DNA of 6,252 nucleotides from Desulfobacterales bacterium (lineage in GTDB: Bacteria > Desulfobacterota > DSM-4660 > Desulfatiglandales > Desulfatiglandaceae), in assembly GCA_027061865.1 (NCBI GenBank), contig JAMOVZ010000406.1:1-6252 (forward strand). The letters run 5' to 3'. A program made the translations under genes and the position numbers. Under the pieces are notes generated by a model, which made no database searches, was not told the origin of the DNA, and saw nothing but the letters and a program-made list of their open reading frames with translations. Positions 1-5,516 of the stretch are shown here, piece after piece (position 1 is the first letter of the stretch; each line of letters opens with the position of its first letter).

Positions 1-175
<175 letters not shown>

Positions 176-231
176 AAATCTCCCCCAGGGGCCCTTGTGT
201 GCTTTTCTTATTTCCTTCTTTCTTGAATTTG

Positions 232-1161
232 TTATTTCTTAGCTAAATAATGGTGCTCCAGGGTCTGGATAAGGGCGGTGAGGGTCTGGTTTACAGGAGT
301 CTTTACCCCTAGCCTCTGCCCTTCGCGCATTACAAAGCCATTGATGGCCTGGATTTCAGTGGGCCGGCGGCTGTCCACATCCTGGCCCATTGAGGAACGA
401 TTCTCCCCAGTGGCCTCAGCCACCTGAAACACGGTCTGGACCATGTCTTGGGGCAGCGCAATTCCAATGGACTTTGCAACTTCCATTGCTTCTTCTACCG
501 CCGTCTTGCTCAACTCCCGGGTCACATCTAAATCCAGGAGTTCCCTGTTCTTGATGCCGGTAAGGGCAGTAATGGCATTGATCCCCACATTGATCAGCAG
601 CTTTTTCCACAGCACTGGCCGTATATCTTTTACTGACTGAGTCTCAATTCCACAGGAAGTAAAGGCGGCTGCCACCTGCTCTGCCATAGCCAATCCTGGG
701 GCTGTCTCTGTCCAGGGACCGATTGTGGTCGGACCCCTTCCTGCATGAAAGATACGGCCAGGGCCGGTAAAAGTGGCCCCTTGGGAGGTGGTGCCAGCCA
801 GTATGCGCTCCGCCGATATGTGTTCGGCTATTACTTCGGCATTGCCCATGCCGTTTTGGACAGTAAGCACATGGCCTCTTTCTCCTATTAGGCTGGCTGC
901 CGTCCTAGAGGCGGCACCGGTGGCATAGGATTTTACAAAGATTATGGCTAGATCCACCGGGCCCAATCCCTCTGGATCTGTAGTTGCCTTAATCCGCAGA
1001 ACCCGGGACTGGGCCCCTTCCTCTATTGTCAATCCGTTCCTGTTGATGGCATCCACATGCTCTTTATTTATGTCCACCAGGAAGACCTCGATCCCGCCCT
1101 CATGGAGCATTGCCCCGAAGAGGCTTCCCATAGCACCTGCTCCCACTATGCCTATCTTCAT
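232..1161 (-). CDS. panE: 2-dehydropantoate 2-reductase (ketopantoate reductase, PanE/ApbA family)
   Basis: A cytoplasmic, 309-residue enzyme of normal family length. PanE reduces ketopantoate to pantoate with NADPH, a step toward pantothenate and CoA. The N-terminus has a Rossmann dinucleotide-binding motif, GAGAMG (residues 7-12). VQNGMG follows at 101-106, with Asn103 matching the substrate/cofactor Asn of the E. coli enzyme. The catalytic Lys lies in WKKLLIN (probably Lys187), followed by Asn191 and Asn195. The C-terminal helical domain carries SSMGQD (256-261) and TEIQAINGF (268-276), whose Glu269 matches the E. coli catalytic Glu. All key residues are present. The frame is open 15 codons further upstream, but the ATG at 1161 begins the Rossmann strand directly and follows GGGAGGAG at 7-9 bases. 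It is last in the dctPQM-panE cluster, 22 bases after dctM. The family also contains reductases of other 2-oxo acids, so the true substrate may be related to the transporter cargo. Confidence 0.88.
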   Translation of the reverse strand: MKIGIVGAGAMGSLFGAMLHEGGIEVFLVDINKEHVDAINRNGLTIEEGAQSRVLRIKATTDPEGLGPVDLAIIFVKSYATGAASRTAASLIGERGHVLTVQNGMGNAEVIAEHISAERILAGTTSQGATFTGPGRIFHAGRGPTTIGPWTETAPGLAMAEQVAAAFTSCGIETQSVKDIRPVLWKKLLINVGINAITALTGIKNRELLDLDVTRELSKTAVEEAMEVAKSIGIALPQDMVQTVFQVAEATGENRSSMGQDVDSRRPTEIQAINGFVMREGQRLGVKTPVNQTLTALIQTLEHHYLAKK

Positions 1162-1168
1162 TATTAAG

Positions 1169-1176
1169 CTCCTCCC
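1169..1176 (-). promoter_or_regulatory. Ribosome binding site of panE
   Basis: Read on the minus strand this is GGGAGGAG, 7 bases before the ATG at 1161. It lies in the 22-base gap between dctM and panE and settles the start at 1161 rather than at the longer in-frame ATG at 1206, which would lie inside dctM and add 15 residues before the Rossmann strand. Confidence 0.8.
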
Positions 1177-1183
1177 GACCCGG

Positions 1184-2464
1184 TTACTTGGCCACCATTG
1201 TTGCAAGCCACATGGTAATCGGAGAATAAAAGGTAATGATAAGGAGATCTATAAGCAAGATACCCAGGAACGGCAAAATGCGCCGGCTCACCGCTGTGAG
1301 GCTGTCGCCCGAGATGGATGATGAGACAATTAGACAAATCCCCATGGGTGGGGTTAGCATCCCTATGGCCAGATTTGTGACCACAATGACACCGAGCTGT
1401 ATCATGTCTATGTGCAGAGCGGGCAGCATGGCCGTAATCATAGGTACGAGCAGAATCAGGGAGGCGGTTGTCTCCACAAAGGTGCCCGCTATAAGGAGAA
1501 TCAAGTTAATCATCAGGAGAAGGGCCCCAGGGTTTTCAGTTAGGTGTAGCAGCGAGCCTGCAAGGCGGGCCGGTATATCCTCAATGGCAGCTATCCAGCT
1601 AAATACAGAGGCAGTGGAAATGATGAACATCACGATTGCCGAGGTAATGGCCCCATCCCTAAAAAGCCCGAAAAGGTCCGAGGGTTTTATTTGCCGGTAA
1701 ACCGCTATACCGATAAACAGGGCATAGACCACGGCTACTGCGGCTGACTCTGTGGCCGTAAAAATACCGAACAGAATCCCCCCAAGGATAATGGCAGGGG
1801 CCCCTAAGGCGAGAATTGCCCTTTTAAAAGTGCGCCATACCTCAGGTAGGGAAAAGGCGGTGGTTCCAGCATAGCCCCTCCGAAATGAGATAAAGGATGC
1901 AACAGAGATAAGAGATATCCCGATCAGGATGCCCGGTAATATCCCCCCCGCAAAGAGCTGTCCAATGGAGGCCCCTGTCAAAAAGCCAAAGATGATCATA
2001 GGAATGGAGGGTGGAATAATTACCCCGATTGACCCGCCGGAGGCCTGGACTGCTGCCGCAAAGTCAGAATCGTAGCCAGACTTCTTCATGGCAGGAATAA
2101 GAATCGCTCCTACCGCAGCAGCGTCTGCAGCAGCAGAGCCAGAGATGCCCGCAAAAAACATGGCCGAGACCACGGTGACCGCTGCAAGCCCCCCTGGCAG
2201 CCAACCCACCAAGGCATTTGCAAAATCAATGATCCTTCGGCTTATCCCCCCAGCCTCCATAAGGACCCCCGTGAACATGAAAAGGGGAACCGCCATTAAG
2301 TGAAAGGAATCCATGCCCCCGAACATCTTCTGAACCACCATCATGATGGGAAAATCGCCCTGGATTACTATAGCTAAAAGGGAGGCCACTCCTATGGCCA
2401 CTGCAATCGGTGCATTGAGGGCAAAAAGGACCAGCAGGGAAATGAGAAGGATCTGGGAAGTCAA
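1184..2464 (-). CDS. dctM: TRAP transporter large membrane subunit DctM
   Basis: A 426-residue inner-membrane protein, the usual DctM length, hydrophobic throughout with about 12 membrane segments. It forms the Na+-coupled transport channel with DctQ and receives the ligand from DctP. Family signatures appear in order: VPLFMFTGVLMEAGGI (59-74); the GISGSAAADAAAVGA block (106-120); GGSIGVIIPPSIPMI (143-157), the hairpin-loop region with the PPS motif; the duplicated-half counterpart FTATESAAVAVVYAL (235-249); and NLAIGMLTPPMGI (364-376), the second PP hairpin. The frame extends 31 codons further upstream, but that extension is polar, lies inside dctQ and is not family-like. The TTG at 2464 overlaps the dctQ stop by 4 bases (TTGA) and sits 7 bases after GGGGAG, so I take it as the start. 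It is translationally coupled to dctQ and followed by panE. Confidence 0.95.
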   Translation of the reverse strand: MTSQILLISLLVLFALNAPIAVAIGVASLLAIVIQGDFPIMMVVQKMFGGMDSFHLMAVPLFMFTGVLMEAGGISRRIIDFANALVGWLPGGLAAVTVVSAMFFAGISGSAAADAAAVGAILIPAMKKSGYDSDFAAAVQASGGSIGVIIPPSIPMIIFGFLTGASIGQLFAGGILPGILIGISLISVASFISFRRGYAGTTAFSLPEVWRTFKRAILALGAPAIILGGILFGIFTATESAAVAVVYALFIGIAVYRQIKPSDLFGLFRDGAITSAIVMFIISTASVFSWIAAIEDIPARLAGSLLHLTENPGALLLMINLILLIAGTFVETTASLILLVPMITAMLPALHIDMIQLGVIVVTNLAIGMLTPPMGICLIVSSSISGDSLTAVSRRILPFLGILLIDLLIITFYSPITMWLATMVAK

Positions 2465-2940
2465 TGTGCCTCTCCCCTTAAGGTCTTCAGTAAAAGGGTT
2501 AAGCAATGGAGTATAAAGACCGCCCCACTGAGAGGGATTATGCTCATTATGACCCACTTGGGGAGCCCCAGGGCCGGTGTTATCTGAAGCCTGACAAAGT
2601 AAGCAAATTGGTATCCATAAACCACCATTACCACGAACAGCCCCATGGAAGCGGCGTGGACCAGGAGGGCAAATGCCTTTCTCATCCCTGGTGGTGCCTT
2701 GACAAAGATCACATCAATACCCGGGTGAACTCCCCGGTGATAGGCCACAGTAGCTCCCAGAAAAGAGAGCCACACCAACATGTAGCGGGCCAATTCCTCT
2801 GTCCAGAACAGGGACTGGTTGAGCACATAGCGGAAAAAGACCTGGAGTGCTACAACAAAAGTCATAGAGAGCCCCATGCCAAAGAGGAGATATTCTATGG
2901 CCTTATTGATGAAACTGCTTACCTTCTCTAGCGGAGACAT
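2461..2940 (-). CDS. dctQ: TRAP transporter small membrane subunit DctQ
   Basis: A 159-residue inner-membrane protein, typical for DctQ, with four predicted membrane segments near residues 17-37, 52-68, 88-113 and 125-151. The diagnostic stretch is FFRYVLNQSLFWTEELARYM (35-54), followed by WLSFLGA (57-63), and then a short positively charged loop with HRGVHPGID (68-76). DctQ packs beside DctM and helps form the DctP docking surface; it is not thought to bind substrate alone. The ATG at 2940 is preceded by a weak Shine-Dalgarno (AGGGAT, about 7 bases upstream), much poorer than that of dctP. The 115-base gap to dctP contains two hairpins. The TGA stop overlaps the dctM TTG. Confidence 0.93.
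   Translation of the reverse strand: MSPLEKVSSFINKAIEYLLFGMGLSMTFVVALQVFFRYVLNQSLFWTEELARYMLVWLSFLGATVAYHRGVHPGIDVIFVKAPPGMRKAFALLVHAASMGLFVVMVVYGYQFAYFVRLQITPALGLPKWVIMSIIPLSGAVFILHCLTLLLKTLRGEAH
2472..2477 (-). promoter_or_regulatory. Ribosome binding site of dctM (supports a TTG start)
   Basis: GGGGAG on the minus strand, 7 bases before TTG 2464-2462, lies inside the last codons of dctQ. No ATG or GTG at a suitable distance gives a protein starting at the first membrane helix, so this site decides for the TTG start with stop-start overlap. Confidence 0.65.
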
Positions 2941-2960
2941 GGAAATATCCCTGGGATTCC

Positions 2961-2978
2961 CTTTTCCTTCTGGAAAAG
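2961..2978 (-). other. Small perfect hairpin before dctQ
   Basis: CTTTTCC-AGAA-GGAAAAG on the minus strand forms a perfect 7-bp stem with a 4-base loop, about 20 bases upstream of the dctQ ATG. The stem is A/T rich apart from its apical pairs and no U run follows, so it is not a standard terminator. It could affect dctQ translation or mRNA processing. It is short and may be chance. Confidence 0.45.
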
Positions 2979-3008
2979 TTCAGCAAATTATAGCGGTTGG
3001 AGCGTGTC

Positions 3009-3044
3009 AGGGCCAAGTGTCGAGAAAGCTTGCCACCTGGCCCT
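3009..3044 (-). other. Intercistronic stem-loop downstream of dctP
   Basis: Two 11-base arms (3034-3044 and 3009-3019) pair around a 14-base loop, starting 11 bases after the dctP stop. In minus-strand RNA all 11 pairs form: AGGGCCAGGUG against CACUUGGCCCU, with one G-U wobble. The plus-strand RNA would have an A-C mismatch at that position. The stem is G/C rich and lacks a U tract, so it is more likely an mRNA-stabilising or partial-termination element than a full terminator. Such a structure would let the binding protein be made in excess over the membrane subunits. Confidence 0.65.
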
Positions 3045-3055
3045 AAAGAAACCAG

Positions 3056-4030
3056 CTACTTGGTTGCTTCCATTATTTTCAAAAGAAGGGCCTGGACCTT
3101 TGGGGGCTTGTACACATCCATATAGCGAAGTTTTGCCACCTTGGCTCGAAAGGCATCGATGTCTGGGTCTTCGACCACCTGCATGCCCTTCTCTTTAAGG
3201 AACTCGAGGCGCTCTGCGTTCTTGGAGCGGTTGTCCTTCCGCTGATAGACCGCTGCTTCATACATGGCGTCCTTGATCATGCGCTGGGTCTTGGGATCCA
3301 GGGTATTCCACCACTTCAAGGAAGCCACATCGATATGAAAGGAGTACACATGGCGGGTTAAGGTCAAGTATTTCTGGATCTCGTAAAATTTATAGACCAC
3401 CAGCACCCAGAGAGGATTTTCCTGGCCATCTATGACCCCTTGCTCCAGCTCCGTATAAATAGGCCAGGGCATGGGGGTTGGGTTAGCACCGAGGGCCTGC
3501 CAGATGGCCTTGTGGATGGCTGAGGCCATTACCCGGATCTTCAGGCCCTTGAGGTCCTCAGGAGTCCTTACAGGGCGTTTGTTATTAGTGAGATTTCGAA
3601 ATCCATTCTCAGAAAAGCAGAGTCCTTTGAAACCAGATGTCTCAAGGCTCTTTAGTATCTCCGCTCCAAGGGGTCCATCCAGGACCTTGTCCACCTGCTC
3701 GTAATTCTTAAAGATAAAAGGATAATTGATGACCCTCACAATCGGGTCAAAGGTGTCAAAAGGCCCCCCTGTTACTATGGCCATCTGGATGGAATTCATT
3801 TGGACCTGCTGCAGGATCTCTGTCTCGTTTCCAAGAGAGGCCGAGTGAAATATCTTTACCTTGATATCCCCTTTGGATCGTTTCTCAATGAGCTCTTTGA
3901 ATTTCTCTGCAGCTATATTTTGCGCCGACCCTGGTTTTGTAACCACTCCAAGCTTTATGGTCAGGCCCCAGGCCTGGCTGCAAAACAGCAACATTGACAG
4001 GACCATTGCCAGTAACGAAACTCTCTTCAT
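3056..4030 (-). CDS. dctP: TRAP transporter periplasmic solute-binding protein DctP
   Basis: A 324-residue secreted binding protein of the DctP family, normal length. Residues 1-22 are a Sec signal peptide: MKR, a hydrophobic core, then a likely cut after AWG. The Cys at 17 does not sit in a proper lipobox. The mature protein begins with the family beta strand LTIKLG. GFRNLTNNKRPV (143-154) and TPEDLKGLKIRV (156-167) follow; Arg166 matches the conserved Arg that salt-bridges the substrate carboxylate. EQGVIDGQENPL (196-207) is the second signature, with Asn205 at the ligand site. These predict an organic acid ligand, but the exact compound cannot be read from sequence. The frame is open 18 codons upstream of the chosen ATG, but those codons cover the promoter and the start at 4030 has an excellent ribosome site and the signal peptide. 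It is the first gene of the cluster. Confidence 0.95.
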   Translation of the reverse strand: MKRVSLLAMVLSMLLFCSQAWGLTIKLGVVTKPGSAQNIAAEKFKELIEKRSKGDIKVKIFHSASLGNETEILQQVQMNSIQMAIVTGGPFDTFDPIVRVINYPFIFKNYEQVDKVLDGPLGAEILKSLETSGFKGLCFSENGFRNLTNNKRPVRTPEDLKGLKIRVMASAIHKAIWQALGANPTPMPWPIYTELEQGVIDGQENPLWVLVVYKFYEIQKYLTLTRHVYSFHIDVASLKWWNTLDPKTQRMIKDAMYEAAVYQRKDNRSKNAERLEFLKEKGMQVVEDPDIDAFRAKVAKLRYMDVYKPPKVQALLLKIMEATK

Positions 4031-4036
4031 TTTCTC

Positions 4037-4043
4037 CCTCCTT
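4037..4043 (-). promoter_or_regulatory. Ribosome binding site of dctP
   Basis: AAGGAGG on the minus strand, 6 bases before the ATG at 4030, is close to a perfect anti-16S match. It fixes the dctP start against the longer frame beginning at 4084, and it is stronger than the dctQ site, in line with a binding protein made in excess. Confidence 0.85.
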
Positions 4044-4069
4044 GCCGAAAATTTATCCCAAAGTCTAAA

Positions 4070-4098
4070 ACTATAAGGGATCATCCAGGCCGAGTCAA
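4070..4098 (-). promoter_or_regulatory. Sigma70-type promoter of the dctPQM-panE cluster
   Basis: On the minus strand, TTGACT (4098-4093) is followed after exactly 17 bases by TATAGT (4075-4070). Each box matches the consensus at 5 of 6 positions with ideal spacing. Transcription would begin near 4062-4063, giving a leader of about 32 bases that contains the dctP ribosome site. It supports expression of the four genes as one unit; no other promoter stands out in the short gaps downstream. Confidence 0.7.
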
Positions 4099-4103
4099 TC
4101 TTC

Positions 4104-4116
4104 CCAATACAATTGG
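4104..4116. promoter_or_regulatory. Palindrome between the divergent promoters (candidate operator)
   Basis: CCAAT-ACA-ATTGG is a perfect inverted repeat with 5-base arms and a 3-base centre. It lies wholly in the 18-base interval between the dctP -35 box (4093-4098) and the putative argJ -35 box (4117-4122). A dimeric regulator bound here could affect both promoters. No regulator gene is in the window, and arms of 5 bases are short, so the role is inferred from position. Confidence 0.4.
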
Positions 4117-4146
4117 TTGACTAACATCTCTTTGGCGGCATACCAT
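4117..4146 (+). promoter_or_regulatory. Possible promoter of argJ
   Basis: TTGACT (4117-4122) is followed after 18 bases by TACCAT (4141-4146), which matches the -10 consensus at 4 of 6 positions. Transcription would begin near 4153, about 38 bases before the argJ start. It is weaker than the opposing dctP promoter; a promoter for argJ is needed here because the gene upstream runs the other way. Confidence 0.45.
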
Positions 4147-4177
4147 AGCGCTGGTGGGCAGATTTTGAATCAGGGAA

Positions 4178-4182
4178 AGGAG
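4178..4182 (+). promoter_or_regulatory. Ribosome binding site of argJ (favours a TTG start)
   Basis: AGGAG at 4178-4182, preceded by AA, lies 8 bases before the TTG at 4191. It overlaps the GTG at 4182, which therefore could not use it as a Shine-Dalgarno. A weaker AGGG at 4172-4175 could serve the GTG. Confidence 0.6.
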
Positions 4183-4190
4183 TGATTAAC

Positions 4191-5402
4191 TTGAAGCACG
4201 AATTGGGCGGCAAAGAGGCTAGCAATTTGAAGGTCCGAGGCTTCAAGGCGGCTGCTGTGGCCTCAGGCCTCAAGGCAAGGAGCGCCCTGGATCTTGCCTT
4301 GATATTCTCTGAAACAGAGGCGGTCTGTGCAGGTGTATTCACATCAAACAAGGTAAAGGCGGCCCCAGTGCTCATCACAATGGAAAATATCAAGGGGGGA
4401 GTGGCAAGAGCCATTGTGGCCAACTCCGGCAATGCCAATGCTTGCACCGGTCCAAAAGGGCTTGAGGATGCAAGGGAGACCGCCCGCATGGTGGCAAGCC
4501 AACTGGGAATAAAACCCCAAGAGGTGCTGGTTGCATCTACTGGTGTGATCGGCTTGCCCCTCAATATGGATGCAATAAGGGAAGCGCTTCCTAGGCTAAA
4601 GGAGGGCCTTGTCCCTCAGGGCCTGGACAAGGTGGCCCGAGCCATTATGACCACTGATAAGTTCCCCAAGCTGAGGGGTGTTAGGGGCAAGGCGCAAGGG
4701 AAAGATTATTCAATCGCAGCGGTGGCCAAAGGTGCTGGGATGATCATGCCCGACATGGCCACCATGCTCTGCTTTGTCTTGACGGACCTTAACATCTCCC
4801 TTGAGGAATTAAAAGGCGCCCTTGAGGAATCTGTGTCAAAGACCTTTAACCGAATTACAGTAGACGGAGACACCAGCACGAATGACTGTGTCCTGGCCCT
4901 TGCAAATGGCGCTGCCGGAAACGACACATTGAGCAGTAAAGACCTTGATGAGTTTAGAGGGCATTTGCAGGCCATCATGAAGCAGCTTGCCCTCGACATT
5001 GTCCGGGACGGTGAAGGAGCCACAAAGCTGGTGGAAGTAGTCGTGCGGGGGGCGGCAGACAAGGAAGAGGCCCTGAGGGCCGCCAGGACCGTTTCCAATT
5101 CCGCATTGGTCAAGACCGCATTTTACGGAAAGGACCCAAATTGGGGTAGGATAATGGCTGCCCTTGGCCGGGCTGATATCTCCATGGATCCAGGGCTTGT
5201 AGATATCTGGATCAATGATATCCAAATCGTATCACAAGGTATTGGAATGGGGGTTCAGAATGAAGAGAAGGCTGCTCAGGAAATGGCGGCCAGCCAATTT
5301 TCCCTCATAATAGAGCTTCACCAAGGTAACATGGAAGAGACCATGTGGACATGCGACCTCACCCACGAGTATGTAAGCATAAATGCCGACTACAGGACAT
5401 GA
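4191..5402 (+). CDS. argJ: Glutamate N-acetyltransferase / amino-acid N-acetyltransferase ArgJ
   Basis: A cytoplasmic arginine-biosynthesis enzyme that moves the acetyl group from N-acetylornithine to glutamate; many family members also make N-acetylglutamate from acetyl-CoA. It is about 403 residues, normal length. Numbering below counts from the alternative GTG at 4182. ArgJ cuts itself before a Thr in the block KGAGMIMPDMATML (183-196); cleavage would be Ala193/Thr194, making Thr194 the new N-terminal nucleophile. Other signatures are GVFTSNKVKAAPV (51-63), ANSGNANACTG (80-90), STGVIG (119-124, oxyanion hole), TTDKFPK (157-163), FNRITVDGDTSTND (222-235), DGEGATKLVEV (276-286), KTAFYGKDPNWGRI (311-324) and the C-terminal NADYRT. 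All active-site blocks are intact. The TTG at 4191 has the better-spaced ribosome site; the GTG at 4182 adds three residues. It is divergent from dctP and on the same strand as secA and manC. Whether it acts on one or both substrates cannot be told here. Confidence 0.95.
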   Translation: MKHELGGKEASNLKVRGFKAAAVASGLKARSALDLALIFSETEAVCAGVFTSNKVKAAPVLITMENIKGGVARAIVANSGNANACTGPKGLEDARETARMVASQLGIKPQEVLVASTGVIGLPLNMDAIREALPRLKEGLVPQGLDKVARAIMTTDKFPKLRGVRGKAQGKDYSIAAVAKGAGMIMPDMATMLCFVLTDLNISLEELKGALEESVSKTFNRITVDGDTSTNDCVLALANGAAGNDTLSSKDLDEFRGHLQAIMKQLALDIVRDGEGATKLVEVVVRGAADKEEALRAARTVSNSALVKTAFYGKDPNWGRIMAALGRADISMDPGLVDIWINDIQIVSQGIGMGVQNEEKAAQEMAASQFSLIIELHQGNMEETMWTCDLTHEYVSINADYRT

Positions 5403-5422
5403 ATGGAAACTAAGAAAGGAGG

Positions 5423-5471
5423 TGTAAAGTGGAAAGAGTAAAGGGGAAAGGGTGAGGAGTGAGGCGTTAGG
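5423..5471 (+). repeat. Degenerate 7-base tandem repeat in the argJ-manC spacer
   Basis: Seven consecutive heptamers in strict register (5423, 5430, 5437, 5444, 5451, 5458, 5465) all fit N-G-K-D-A-R-G (K = G/T, D = A/G/T, R = A/G). The first four end in AAAG; the last three are GGTGAGG, AGTGAGG and CGTTAGG. One more unit that fits lies out of register at 5478-5484 (CGGAAAG). The tract is strongly purine-rich on the plus strand and fills about half of the 114-base spacer (5403-5516), which otherwise shows no clear terminator or promoter. Function unknown. Confidence 0.6.
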
Positions 5472-5516
5472 GGCAGTCGGAAAGCTAAAGTGTAAGATAG
5501 AACGGGGGATAATGTG

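Noticed and set aside
176..231. A terminator between the converging secA and panE genes
   Set aside because: The plus strand has a T-rich tail (about 201-240) and a C5-A-G4-C3 tract at 182-194, but I can form only about 3 base pairs with an acceptable loop, so no intrinsic terminator is claimed for either direction.
1236..1700. A 154-codon plus-strand frame opposite dctM
   Set aside because: Arg/Ile/Met-rich translation typical of the complement of a hydrophobic membrane gene; dctM explains the region.
2506..2931. A 141-codon plus-strand frame opposite dctQ
   Set aside because: It mirrors dctQ almost exactly, has no family-like motifs and no ribosome site, and dctQ on the other strand has clear signatures.
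3977..3982. Lipoprotein signal in DctP (Cys17)
   Set aside because: The residues before the Cys (LLF) do not fit a lipobox, and a normal signal peptidase I site follows at AWG.
4121..4564. A 147-codon minus-strand frame across the argJ start
   Set aside because: It overlaps the argJ promoter and N-terminus, and its translation is low-complexity Ala/Ser/Pro.
4706..5225. Two minus-strand frames (135 and 129 codons) opposite argJ
   Set aside because: Both lie inside the conserved catalytic half of argJ and have Ser/Ala/Pro-rich or unordered translations without motifs.
5491..5498. A promoter for manC with TAAGAT as -10 box
   Set aside because: No -35-like hexamer lies at 16-18 bases upstream and the TG extension is misplaced by one base.
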